A DNA stretch of 15,773 bases from contig JAEZFL010000076.1 in the NCBI GenBank assembly GCA_023417515.1, forward strand, positions 1-15,773, given 5' to 3'. The DNA comes from Pseudomonadota bacterium. GTDB lineage: Bacteria; Pseudomonadota; Alphaproteobacteria; Sphingomonadales; Sphingomonadaceae. The position numbers and the translations under genes were made by a program. The notes below the pieces were generated by a model. It searched no databases and was not told where the DNA came from. It worked only from the letters and a program-made list of their open reading frames with translations. This document shows positions 1 to 6,796 of the stretch, in pieces (positions within the stretch are counted from its first letter, which is position 1; every line of letters begins with the position of its first letter).

Positions 1-31
1 CTGGGGCTTTTTGATGCCGGGGGCGCCGCCC

Positions 32-50
32 GCGCGAGCCTTGCTCGCGC
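32..50. repeat. GC-rich hairpin at the left window edge
   Basis: Perfect inverted repeat GCGCGAGC/GCTCGCGC around a 3-base loop (CTT). It lies downstream of the minus-strand paaI, in a stretch (1-92) with no supportable gene. It may be part of a composite intergenic element together with the C/G-rich hairpin at 65-86. The element continues off the window, so its full size is unknown. Confidence 0.5.
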
Positions 51-64
51 CCCCACCCCTTGAT

Positions 65-86
65 CCCCTCCCCTGAAGGGGAGGGG
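65..86 (-). terminator. Terminator-like hairpin after paaI
   Basis: A 9-bp perfect stem (CCCCTCCCC paired with GGGGAGGGG) encloses a TGAA loop. It begins 6 bases past the stop codon of paaI, reading on the minus strand. No T-run follows on the minus strand, so intrinsic termination is uncertain. It may equally be a repeat element of the kind scattered in sphingomonad genomes, serving as a 3'-end stabiliser. Confidence 0.4.
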
Positions 87-92
87 TGGTTG

Positions 93-530
93 TCAAAGCT
101 CGACGAACGCGCCGCCGATGCTGCGCGAGAAGCCCTGGAACTCGGCGATGGGGCGGCCGTCCTCCGCGCGCACGCTGACATTGTACACGCCGGAGCGGCC
201 GACGAGGGCCGCCTCATGCGCCTCGGCGACGAGGACGTCGCCCTCCCCGGCGGCGTCGAGGAAGACCATCGTCGCCTGGGCACCGACGGTCGCCAGGTTG
301 CGGCTGTTGCAGGCGTAGGCGAAGGCCGTGTCGGCGAGCGCGTAGATCATTCCGCCATGGGCGCGGCGGTGGCCGTTGAGCATGTCGGCGCGCACGGTCA
401 TCCGGATTCGCGCATAGCCCTCGCGCGCTTCGTCGATCGCGATGCCCCAGGCCGGGCCGGTGCCCTCGGCGGCCAGCATCGCTCGGGCGACCTTGTCCGC
501 CACTTCATCTGCGTTCATGGGAAGCGGCAT
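93..530 (-). CDS. paaI: PaaI-type hydroxyphenylacetyl-CoA thioesterase
   Basis: Small hotdog-fold acyl-CoA thioesterase of 145 residues, the usual PaaI length. In the phenylacetate pathway PaaI hydrolyses stalled or dead-end CoA thioesters, releasing CoA in the cytoplasm. The family signature is clear: NGH at 52-54, HGG at 58-60, then LADTAFAYACN at 65-75, where Asp67 matches the catalytic Asp of the family (D61 in E. coli PaaI). The gene starts head-to-head with paaG. Taking the first ATG (530-528), the two start codons overlap by two bases; a second in-frame ATG at 518 (residue 5) is also possible. Neither has a convincing Shine-Dalgarno sequence. Function is well supported by motif and neighbours; the exact start is not. 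Confidence 0.9.
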   Translation of the reverse strand: MPLPMNADEVADKVARAMLAAEGTGPAWGIAIDEAREGYARIRMTVRADMLNGHRRAHGGMIYALADTAFAYACNSRNLATVGAQATMVFLDAAGEGDVLVAEAHEAALVGRSGVYNVSVRAEDGRPIAEFQGFSRSIGGAFVEL

Positions 531-1308
531 GGCTTACGAGACCATCGAGTTCAAGCAGGAGGGCGGAGTCGCCCGGCTGACCCTCAACCGGCCGGACCGG
601 CTCAACAGCTTCACCGTGCAGATGCATTGGGAAGTGGCCGACGCGCTGGCCAAGCTGAAGGACGCGCGCTGCCTGGTGATCACCGGCGCGGGGCGCGGCT
701 TCTGCGCCGGGCAGGATCTCAACGACCGGGCGGTGGCGCCGGGGGAGGCGGTCGACCTCGGCGAGTCCGTCGAGCGTTATTACAATCCGCTGATCCGCAA
801 GCTGACGAGCCTGCCGATGCCGGTGATCGCCAGGGTCAACGGCGTCGCGGCCGGCGCCGGGGCGAACATCGCTTTGGCGTGCGACATCGTGATCGCGGCG
901 AAATCGGCGAAGTTCATCCAGTCGTTCGCGGCGATCGGGCTGATCCCCGACAGCGGCGGGACCTGGGTGCTGCCGCGGCTGGTCGGGCAGGCGCGGGCGC
1001 TCGGGCTGGCGCTGACCGGGGAGCCGTTGCCGGCCGAGAAGGCGGCCGAGTGGGGGCTGATCTGGAAGGCGGTCGAGGACGGTGAGCTCGATGGCGAGGT
1101 CGATGCGCTGGCGGCCAACTTCGCCGCGGGGGCGCCGCGCGGGCTTGCGGCGATCAAGCGGATGATCCGCGAGAGCTGGGGCCAAAGCCTCGACCAGGAG
1201 TTGGACCGGCAGCGCGACGCGATGCGCGAGCTCGGCTTCAGCGAGGATTATCGCGAGGGCGTGCGCGCCTTCATGGAAAAGCGCGCGCCGAATTTCACGG
1301 GCCGCTGA
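529..1308 (+). CDS. paaG: PaaG, 1,2-epoxyphenylacetyl-CoA isomerase
   Basis: Crotonase-family protein of 259 residues that converts ring-1,2-epoxyphenylacetyl-CoA to the seven-membered oxepin-CoA, the step before ring opening by PaaZ. Visible features are the NRPDRLNSF strand near residue 20, the oxyanion-hole segments GRGFCAGQDL (55-64) and VAAGAGANIALACD (106-119), and IGLIPDSGGTW (136-146), whose Asp141 matches the PaaG catalytic Asp136. The C-terminal DYREGVRAF and FTGR ending is also PaaG-like. An in-frame reading extends back to 442 across paaI, but the ATG at 529 gives the family N-terminus (MAYETIEF) and has GGGAAG four bases upstream. The oxepin pathway would continue in paaZ downstream. 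A generic enoyl-CoA hydratase is less likely given the IPDSGGTW motif and the neighbours. Confidence 0.92.
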   Translation: MAYETIEFKQEGGVARLTLNRPDRLNSFTVQMHWEVADALAKLKDARCLVITGAGRGFCAGQDLNDRAVAPGEAVDLGESVERYYNPLIRKLTSLPMPVIARVNGVAAGAGANIALACDIVIAAKSAKFIQSFAAIGLIPDSGGTWVLPRLVGQARALGLALTGEPLPAEKAAEWGLIWKAVEDGELDGEVDALAANFAAGAPRGLAAIKRMIRESWGQSLDQELDRQRDAMRELGFSEDYREGVRAFMEKRAPNFTGR

Positions 1309-1310
1309 AC

Positions 1311-1408
1311 CGTCATTCCAGCGAAAGCTGGAATCCCACTTCCCCTTTGAGGGCAAGTCGAGCGGGACGGTAGAAAGAAATGAGATTCCAGCTTTCGCTG
1401 GAATGACG
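1311..1408. repeat. Palindromic GTCA...TGAC element between paaG and paaZ
   Basis: A 98-bp inverted repeat whose outer 25-base arms (1311-1335 and 1384-1408) are perfect reverse complements. Each arm is itself a hairpin: TTCCAGC and GCTGGAA around GAAA in the left arm. The element starts two bases after the paaG stop codon and ends one base before the paaZ ribosome binding site, filling almost the whole gap. It has the same terminal pattern as the elements at 3443, 5983, 7565 and 14978. Possible roles are mRNA processing or stabilisation within the transcript, or partial termination. Confidence 0.9.
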
Positions 1409-1418
1409 TGAGGTAGCG

Positions 1419-3434
1419 ATGAAGCCTTTGACCCTTCTCAATTATGCGCAGGACCAGTGGGTCCAGGGCGCGGGCAGTCTCGTCGAGCTGCCGAGCGCGG
1501 TGACTGGCGAGGTGGTCGCGGCGACGGGGTCCGGCGGGCTCGATTTCGCGGGCATGCTCGATCACGCGCGAAACGTCGGCGGGCCGGCGCTGAGGAAGCT
1601 CACCTTCCACGAGCGGGCGTGGATGCTGAAGGATCTCGCCAACGCGATCATGGCGCGCAAGGAGGAGCTGTACGAGCTCTCCTACGAGACGGGCGCGACT
1701 CGGACCGATGGCTGGATCGACATTGAGGGCGGCGCGGGCACCCTCTTCTCCTTCTCGTCCAAGGGCCGGCGCGAGCTGCCGAACGGCCGGGTGCTGATCG
1801 ACGGAGCGATGGAGCAATTGTCGCGCGGCGGCACTTTCGTCGGCCAGCATGTCTACACGCCGCTTCAGGGCGTCGCGGTCCATATCAACGCGTTCAATTT
1901 CCCGGTGTGGGGGATGCTGGAGAAATTGGGGCCGACCCTGCTCGCGGGCGTTCCGGCGATCGTGAAGCCGGCATCGGCGACGGCGTGGCTCGCGGAAGCC
2001 GCGTTCCGGATCATGATCGAGGCGGACATTCTGCCGCATGGCGCGCTTCAGTTCATCGCGGGATCGACCGGCGACCTGCTCGATCACCTGACGCTTCAGG
2101 ACGTGGTGAGCTTCACGGGCTCGGCGGCGACCGCGATGAAGCTTCAGAGCCACCCGGTCATCGCGCGCGAAAGCGTTCGCTTCATTGCCGAGCGCGACAG
2201 CCTCAACGCGTCGGTGCTCGGGCCGGACGCGGCGCCGGGGACTCCGGAGTTCGACCTGTTCGTGAAGGAGGTCGTCCGCGAGATGACGGTGAAAGCGGGG
2301 CAGAAGTGCACCGCGATCCGCCGAGCGATGGCGCCGGCCGAGCATCTCGACGCGGTCCAGCAGGCGATCGCCGACCGGCTCGCCAGGGTGAAGATCGGCA
2401 ATCCGCGCGAGGAAGGCGTGACGATGGGCGCGCTCGCCAGCCAGGACCAGCGCGAGTCGGTGCGGGCGGCGGTGGCGGAGCTGTCGCGATCGGCGCGGAT
2501 CGTCGCCGGCGACCCCGACCGCTCGCCGGTCAATGGTGGCGCATTCCTCGAGCCGATCCTGCTTCGCTCCGACGATCCCTGGGGATCGCCGGCGATCCAC
2601 GACGTCGAGCCGTTCGGGCCGGTTTCGACGATCATGCCGTACAAGGATTTGGAAGACGCGGTGGCGCTGGCCAATCGCGGCATGGGCAGCCTGGCGCTGT
2701 CGCTGTTCACCTACGACACGCGAGTCGCCGAGGACTTCGTGCTCGGCGCGGGCGCCTATCACGGCCGGATGATGATCCTCGACCGCACCAGCGCGAAGGA
2801 AAGCACCGGCCACGGCTCCCCACTTCCCGTCCTCGTCCATGGCGGCCCCGGCCGCGCCGGCGGCGGCGAGGAGATGGGCGGGATCCGCGGAGTCACCCAT
2901 TACATGCAGCGCACCGCCCTGCAGGGCGCTCCGGAGATGCTGTCCAAGGTGGTCAGGCAGTGGCTTCCGGGCGCCGACAAGCCGACCGGCGACACGCACC
3001 CGTTCCGCCTGCGCATCAGCGAGCTCGACATCGGCTACACGCTGAAGACCGCGAGCCGAACCGTCACGCTCGAAGACGTCGAGCATTTCGCCCATTTCAC
3101 CGGCGACACCTTCTACGCGCACATGGACGATGAGGCGGCCAGGGCGAGCCCGATCTTCGAGGGGCGCGTGGCGCACGGCTATCTGATCCTGAGCTTCGCC
3201 GCGGGCCTGTTCGTCGAGCCGGCGCCGGGACCGGTGCTGGCCAATACGGGCCTCGAAAACCTCCGCTTCCAGACGCCGCTCTACCCGGGCGATTCCATGC
3301 GCGTGGAGCTGACGGTCAAGTCGAAGAGCGTCCGTGACGAGGAGCGCGGCGAAGTGCGCTGGGCGGTCGCGATCTTCAACCAGAAGGAGGAGGTGGTCGC
3401 GACTTACGACCTGCTGACGATGAACCGGCCGTAG
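1419..3434 (+). CDS. paaZ: PaaZ, bifunctional oxepin-CoA hydrolase / semialdehyde dehydrogenase
   Basis: Two-domain enzyme of 671 residues (E. coli PaaZ has 681). The C-terminal MaoC-like hydratase domain (about 530-671) opens the oxepin-CoA ring, and the N-terminal aldehyde dehydrogenase domain (about 1-515) oxidises the resulting semialdehyde with NADP+ to 3-oxo-5,6-dehydrosuberyl-CoA. Catalytic residues are intact: Glu258 in ERDSLN and Cys297 in AGQKCTA (E256/C295 in E. coli), and Asp563 and His568 in FTGDTFYAH (D561/H566). The cofactor-site stretch SFTGSAATA is at 231-239. The ATG at 1419 follows GAGG with a 5-base gap. Both domains are complete, so ring opening and oxidation are fused here, unlike organisms that use a lone hydratase plus a separate dehydrogenase. 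Probably co-transcribed with paaG across the palindrome. Confidence 0.95.
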   Translation: MKPLTLLNYAQDQWVQGAGSLVELPSAVTGEVVAATGSGGLDFAGMLDHARNVGGPALRKLTFHERAWMLKDLANAIMARKEELYELSYETGATRTDGWIDIEGGAGTLFSFSSKGRRELPNGRVLIDGAMEQLSRGGTFVGQHVYTPLQGVAVHINAFNFPVWGMLEKLGPTLLAGVPAIVKPASATAWLAEAAFRIMIEADILPHGALQFIAGSTGDLLDHLTLQDVVSFTGSAATAMKLQSHPVIARESVRFIAERDSLNASVLGPDAAPGTPEFDLFVKEVVREMTVKAGQKCTAIRRAMAPAEHLDAVQQAIADRLARVKIGNPREEGVTMGALASQDQRESVRAAVAELSRSARIVAGDPDRSPVNGGAFLEPILLRSDDPWGSPAIHDVEPFGPVSTIMPYKDLEDAVALANRGMGSLALSLFTYDTRVAEDFVLGAGAYHGRMMILDRTSAKESTGHGSPLPVLVHGGPGRAGGGEEMGGIRGVTHYMQRTALQGAPEMLSKVVRQWLPGADKPTGDTHPFRLRISELDIGYTLKTASRTVTLEDVEHFAHFTGDTFYAHMDDEAARASPIFEGRVAHGYLILSFAAGLFVEPAPGPVLANTGLENLRFQTPLYPGDSMRVELTVKSKSVRDEERGEVRWAVAIFNQKEEVVATYDLLTMNRP

Positions 3435-3442
3435 ACGCGATT

Positions 3443-3529
3443 CGTCACCCCGGACTTGATCCTGGGTCCACCTTCCTATCTCATAAGCCGAAAGAAAAAG
3501 GTGGATGTCGGATCAAGTCCGGCATGACG
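3443..3529. repeat. Palindromic GTCA...TGAC element between paaZ and the glutaminyl cyclase gene
   Basis: An 87-bp imperfect inverted repeat with outer arms CGTCACCCCGGACTTGATCC and GGATCAAGTCCGGCATGACG, continuing into CCACCTT/AAGGTGG. It begins nine bases after the paaZ stop and ends immediately before AAAGGG, the likely ribosome binding site of the next gene. Its sequence family matches the element at 7565-7654. An ATG inside it (3505) opens a 12-codon in-frame extension of the next gene, which I treat as repeat-derived rather than coding. Confidence 0.88.
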
Positions 3530-3540
3530 AAAGGGTCTTC

Positions 3541-4329
3541 ATGCGTATCGCGAGCATCGCCCTGCTCCTCGCCGCCTGCCAGGCCGCGCCGGCGCCGCAA
3601 TCCTCGACCGCCAGCACGCTCGGGGCCGAGCCGGTCACCTATTCCTACACGGTCGCGGCGACCTACCCGCACGACCGGCGCGCCTTCACCCAGGGGTTGT
3701 TCTTCCGTGACGGCCATCTGTTCGAAAGCACCGGCCAGATCGGCGAGTCGACGATCCGCCGGGTCAATATCGAGGACGGGCGGGTGCTTCAGAGCGTGCC
3801 GATCCCGCCGGGCATGTTCGGCGAAGGCATCGTCGACTGGGGCGACCAGATCATCTCGATCACCTGGCAGGACGGCATCGGCTTCCGCTGGGACCGCGAG
3901 AGCCTGCGCCAGACCGGCACCTGGCGCTATCCCGGCGAAGGCTGGGGCCTCACCCAGAACGGCACCGACATCATCATGAGCGACGGCACCGCCGAGCTTC
4001 GCTTTCTCGATCCCGAGACCCTGCGCGAGCGGCGGCGGCTGACGGTGATGGCGGGCGGCCAGCCGGTCACGCAGCTGAACGAGCTCGAATGGGTCAATGG
4101 CGAGATTTTCGCCAATGTGTGGATGACACCGCGAATCGCCCGGATCGACCCGCAGAGCGGGAACGTCACCGGCTGGATCGACCTTTCCGCGCTCGTCCGC
4201 GAGAATGGCGACAACCAGAATGCGGTGCTCAACGGCATCGCCTATGACCAGGCGCGCGACCGGTTGTTCGTCACCGGCAAATATTGGCCGAGGCTGTACG
4301 AGATCGACCTGACTCAGGCCGGACGATAA
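3541..4329 (+). CDS. Glutaminyl-peptide cyclotransferase, lipoprotein (plant/Xanthomonas type)
   Basis: Predicted five-bladed beta-propeller enzyme converting N-terminal glutamine of peptides to pyroglutamate with loss of ammonia. The 262-residue product begins with a short lipoprotein signal whose lipobox LAAC places the lipidated Cys at 13, so the enzyme should be membrane-anchored in the periplasm. Family hallmarks include AFTQGL (48-53), FESTG (61-65) with Glu62 as the likely catalytic acid, QLNELEW (178-184), LNGIAYD (230-236) and FVTGKYWP (243-250) with Lys247, which corresponds to the conserved Lys of papaya-type cyclases. The ATG at 3541 is preferred: it yields the lipobox at a sensible distance and follows AAAGGG by five bases, whereas the earlier ATG at 3505 adds residues encoded by the palindromic repeat. 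Its substrates cannot be told from context; the link to paaZ is only adjacency. Confidence 0.85.
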   Translation: MRIASIALLLAACQAAPAPQSSTASTLGAEPVTYSYTVAATYPHDRRAFTQGLFFRDGHLFESTGQIGESTIRRVNIEDGRVLQSVPIPPGMFGEGIVDWGDQIISITWQDGIGFRWDRESLRQTGTWRYPGEGWGLTQNGTDIIMSDGTAELRFLDPETLRERRRLTVMAGGQPVTQLNELEWVNGEIFANVWMTPRIARIDPQSGNVTGWIDLSALVRENGDNQNAVLNGIAYDQARDRLFVTGKYWPRLYEIDLTQAGR

Positions 4330-4348
4330 GCTGCCAAGCCGCTCATCC

Positions 4349-4460
4349 CGAGCGCAGTCGAGAAATCGGTTCGAGCGCAGTCGACAACCCTCTGTCGCCT
4401 CGACTTCGCTCGGCGATATGTCTCGACTTCGCTCGACAGGAGCGGAAGTCGAGGCGAGGC
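4349..4460. repeat. Cluster of CGAGCGMAGTCGA repeats
   Basis: The 13-mer CGAGCGCAGTCGA occurs directly at 4349-4361 and 4372-4384. Its inverted form TCGACTTCGCTCG occurs at 4400-4412 and 4423-4435, followed by a decayed partial copy (GAAGTCGAGGCG) near 4445. Two direct plus two inverted copies can fold into alternative long hairpins. The cluster fills most of the 201-base gap between the glutaminyl cyclase and CBS genes and could work as a terminator or transcript-stabilising structure. It is a different family from the GTCA...TGAC elements. Confidence 0.85.
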
Positions 4461-4517
4461 GCAGGCCGAGTCCGGAACGCCGCTTCCGCTCCATCCGTTT
4501 TGACGGCGAATTCCATC

Positions 4518-4522
4518 AGGAG
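4518..4522 (+). promoter_or_regulatory. Ribosome binding site deciding the CBS-protein start
   Basis: AGGAG lies eight bases before the ATG at 4531. It overlaps the alternative GTG at 4522, arguing against initiation there. The ATG gives a protein beginning MKIADVM, a normal CBS-family N-terminus. Confidence 0.7.
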
Positions 4523-4530
4523 TGTGCCCG

Positions 4531-4965
4531 ATGAAAATAGCCGATGTGATGACCGCCGAGGTCGATGTCGTGAAGCCAGACCAGACGATCCAGCAAGCCG
4601 CGAGCTTCATGCTCCGCGCCGACGCGGGGTCGATCCCGGTGTGCGACGGCGAGCGGCTGGTCGGAATGCTCACCGACCGCGACATCGCGGTGCGCGCGGT
4701 CGCCGAGGGCATGGGCCCCGACACGCCGGTGCGCGAGACGATGAGCGACGAGATCCTGTACTGCTTCGAGGACGAAGACGTCGAGGCCGTCGCCGCCAAG
4801 ATGAGCGAAAGCCAGGTGCGGCGGATGCCGGTGGTGTCGCGCGGGGACAAAAGGCTGGTCGGAATCGTCGCGCTGGGCGACATCAGCCGCTCCAACGAGC
4901 ATGACATCGCCGCGCTCGCGCTGGACGGGATCACCGACCCGGGCGGCGAGCATAGCCAGGTCTAG
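4531..4965 (+). CDS. Paired CBS-domain protein
   Basis: Stand-alone CBS pair (Bateman module) of 144 residues with no catalytic domain, resembling small stress or hypoxia-associated CBS proteins such as mycobacterial Hrp1. CBS1 spans about residues 7-60 (VMTAEVDVVKPDQTI, then GMLTDRDIAVR); CBS2 spans about 70-125 (TMSDEILYCFED, RRMPVV, GIVALGDIS). Such modules usually bind adenine nucleotides and regulate a partner, but no partner is identifiable here. The acidic, flexible tail after residue 125 lacks recognisable features. It is isolated from the upstream gene by a repeat cluster and overlaps the convergent transporter gene at the stop codons. The domain assignment is firm; the physiological role is unknown. 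Confidence 0.88.
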   Translation: MKIADVMTAEVDVVKPDQTIQQAASFMLRADAGSIPVCDGERLVGMLTDRDIAVRAVAEGMGPDTPVRETMSDEILYCFEDEDVEAVAAKMSESQVRRMPVVSRGDKRLVGIVALGDISRSNEHDIAALALDGITDPGGEHSQV

Positions 4966-5930
4966 GCGGCCCTCCCACGCTTTCGCGCCAGGGCGCCGGC
5001 GATGCTGGCGCACACGAGCAACTGCATCGTGTGGTAGAGCATGAGGGGGAGAAGCACCGGAGCGACCGCGGCGGTGGGGAACAGAACCTTGGCCATCGGC
5101 GCGCCGCTGGCGATGCTCTTGACCGAGCCGCAGAACAGGATCGCGTCGCGGCTTCCGCTCGGGAAGCCGCCGAGCCGGCCGATCGCCCAGGCCGAAGCGA
5201 GGACCAAGGCGAGCAGAATCAGGCACAGGCCGACGAGGATGGCGAGCTGGGCCGTCGGGAGCTGCGCGAACACGCGGTCGACGATCGCTGCCGAGAAAGC
5301 GCCATAGACGGCGAGCAGGATGGTGCCCTTGTCGACCCCGCCGGTCAGTGCCGGGCGCTTCTCGATCAGCGGGAAGATCCACGGCCGAAGCGCGTGGCCG
5401 AGCAGGAAGGGCAGGAACAGAAGCACGAAGACCCGGCCGATTCCGGAGGGCGAGATCGCCGCGCCCTGAGCGCCGAGGAGAAGCCCGACGAGGAGCGGGG
5501 TCACGAACACGCCGGCCATGTTGGAGAAGGCTGCGGCCGCGACCGCCCCGGCGACGTTGCCGCCGGCCATCGAGGTGTAGGCGATCGAGCTCTGAACGGT
5601 CGACGGGACGCAGCACAGGAACAGGAGTCCGCTCCAGATGATCGGATCGAGCAGGCCCGGCACCAGCAGCATCATGGCGAGCCCGACCAGCGGAAAGACG
5701 GCGTAGGTGACCGAGAGGATCGCAGCGTGGAGCCTGACGTCGGCGAAACCCGCGATGAGCGCGTCGCGCGGCAGGCGGGCGCCGTGGAGGAAGAACAGCG
5801 CGAAGATCGCCGCGTAGGTGATGTAGTCGACGATCGCGGCCGGCGCGGAAGAGACCGGCGCGACGATCGCCAACGCGACCGCTCCGATCAGCCACAGGAC
5901 GAAACGGTCGGGAAGCAGGCGGCGGAGCAT
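4962..5930 (-). CDS. Bile acid:sodium symporter family transporter (YfeH-like)
   Basis: Polytopic inner-membrane protein of 322 residues with about nine or ten hydrophobic helices throughout its length. It matches the SBF-like subfamily (E. coli YfeH type): the first conserved block LLFLCCVPSTVQSSIAYTSM near the middle of the N-terminal half, and the second block ILFCGSVKSIASGAPMA near the C-terminal end, correspond to the two crossed unwound-helix motifs that form the ion and substrate site. Family members are thought to move organic anions with sodium; the substrate here cannot be predicted. Translation is taken from the ATG at 5930, though no clear Shine-Dalgarno sequence precedes it. Its TAG overlaps the TAG of the convergent CBS gene within CTAG at 4962-4965. 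Confidence 0.87.
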   Translation of the reverse strand: MLRRLLPDRFVLWLIGAVALAIVAPVSSAPAAIVDYITYAAIFALFFLHGARLPRDALIAGFADVRLHAAILSVTYAVFPLVGLAMMLLVPGLLDPIIWSGLLFLCCVPSTVQSSIAYTSMAGGNVAGAVAAAAFSNMAGVFVTPLLVGLLLGAQGAAISPSGIGRVFVLLFLPFLLGHALRPWIFPLIEKRPALTGGVDKGTILLAVYGAFSAAIVDRVFAQLPTAQLAILVGLCLILLALVLASAWAIGRLGGFPSGSRDAILFCGSVKSIASGAPMAKVLFPTAAVAPVLLPLMLYHTMQLLVCASIAGALARKRGRAA

Positions 5931-5982
5931 GGGCTGCGGCTATGCGGGCGAAGAGCGCGAGGCAAGCGAAGGCCAACTCACG

Positions 5983-6064
5983 GTCATGCTGAACTTGTTT
6001 CAGCATCCATCGACGAGCCGCAGCTGAGGTGCGAAAATGGATCCTGAAACAAGTTCAGGATGAC
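5983..6064. repeat. Palindromic GTCA...TGAC element between the transporter and XpaC-like genes
   Basis: An 82-bp inverted repeat. The left arm, 5983-6010, starts GTCATGCTGAACTTGTTTCA; the right arm, 6037-6064, ends TGAAACAAGTTCAGGATGAC. Each arm also contains a small hairpin (TGAAC/GTTCA type). It lies ten bases downstream of the minus-strand gene ending at 6075, in the 144-base gap. The core differs from the other elements, but the GTCA...TGAC ends and the two-armed architecture are the same. As the 3' end of the TelA operon is here, it may act as its end structure. Confidence 0.88.
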
Positions 6065-6074
6065 GGGTGGCGGG

Positions 6075-6794
6075 TCAGCGCCGCTTGTCGAGGCTGAGGT
6101 CGTTGCCGTCGCGGTAGCGGGTCTCGATGAAGCGGCGCTCGACGTCGAAGCTGGCGATGCGCTCGCAGCCGACCTTCTCGCAGAGGTGATCGAGCTCGTC
6201 GGCGACGATGGCGAGGCTGTCGGCGAGGCGATGGCTGTGCTCGGCGCCGGGGGCGCGCTCCTGCGGCGGAAGCCCGAGCCAGGTGTTGACGAGGCCCGGC
6301 AGATGCTGGCCGATCAGGCGCTGGGCCTCGCCGCCGTTCGGGCTGTCGGACGGGGTTCGGGCGAGCACCGGCTCGAGCTCGCGCAGGCGGTCGACGATCC
6401 GGTCAAGCGCCGGCGCGGCCTCGCGCGGCAGGCCGCCAGCGCGCTGGACCAGCCAGTCCTCGGTCTGCGAGGCGAGCCTGTCGAGGCGGTGGGTGGCGGT
6501 GGCGTCGATCACCGGCCCGAAATCGTCGCGGGAGCCGCCGCTCGATGGCCAGAACAGCACCAGCACAGAGATGACGAAGGTTGCGATCAAGGCCAGGGGC
6601 GCAGTGATCCAGCCGAGCACACCGGTCGAGATGCCAAGGATGATCAGGAACAGCAGGGCGACAAAGGCGATGGCGGAATTGCGCAGGCGGCGGCCGATGG
6701 CGCGAACCCCGCGCTCGAGCCGACGCTTGTGCGCATCGCGCGCGGCCTGCGAGCCGAACTGGCGGCGGACCTGATCCTCGAAATCGCGGCGCAT
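6075..6794 (-). CDS. Two-TM protein, XpaC-like, second of a tandem pair
   Basis: A 239-residue protein I cannot assign to a named function. It has a basic N-terminus (1-39), two hydrophobic helices at about 40-60 and 63-82, and a long, probably helical cytoplasmic tail. Two tail motifs are shared with the upstream neighbour: EAQRLIGQHLPGLV (156-169) and FDVERRFIETRYRD (216-229). The LP-containing helix followed by a terminal helix recalls XpaC-family partners of TelA proteins, and a telA-family gene lies two genes upstream. The ATG is only two bases past the neighbour's stop (TGA-AG-ATG), with GAGG seven bases before the ATG, so translation is probably coupled. The XpaC link is inferred from motif layout and context, not certain homology. 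Confidence 0.7.
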   Translation of the reverse strand: MRRDFEDQVRRQFGSQAARDAHKRRLERGVRAIGRRLRNSAIAFVALLFLIILGISTGVLGWITAPLALIATFVISVLVLFWPSSGGSRDDFGPVIDATATHRLDRLASQTEDWLVQRAGGLPREAAPALDRIVDRLRELEPVLARTPSDSPNGGEAQRLIGQHLPGLVNTWLGLPPQERAPGAEHSHRLADSLAIVADELDHLCEKVGCERIASFDVERRFIETRYRDGNDLSLDKRR

Positions 6795-6796
6795 CT

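Noticed and set aside
60..1085. A 341-codon plus-strand frame across paaI and paaG
   Set aside because: Low-complexity Gly/Ala/Arg product without a family; overlaps two well-identified genes in other frames.
1248..3176. A 642-codon open frame on the minus strand opposite paaZ
   Set aside because: Shadow of a GC-rich gene: Arg/His/Asp-rich composition with no domain, while the plus strand carries a complete PaaZ with all catalytic residues.
4349..4435. Possible CRISPR-like array from the spaced 13-mers
   Set aside because: Units are too short, include inverted orientations, have irregular spacing of about 10-15 bases, and no cas gene is nearby.
4516..6006. A 496-codon minus-strand frame across the transporter and CBS genes
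   Set aside because: Pro/Arg-rich out-of-frame shadow; the same region encodes a clear membrane transporter and a CBS protein.
5031..6047. A 338-codon plus-strand frame opposite the transporter
   Set aside because: Extremely charged Glu/Asp/Arg/Gln composition typical of an antisense reading of a hydrophobic gene.
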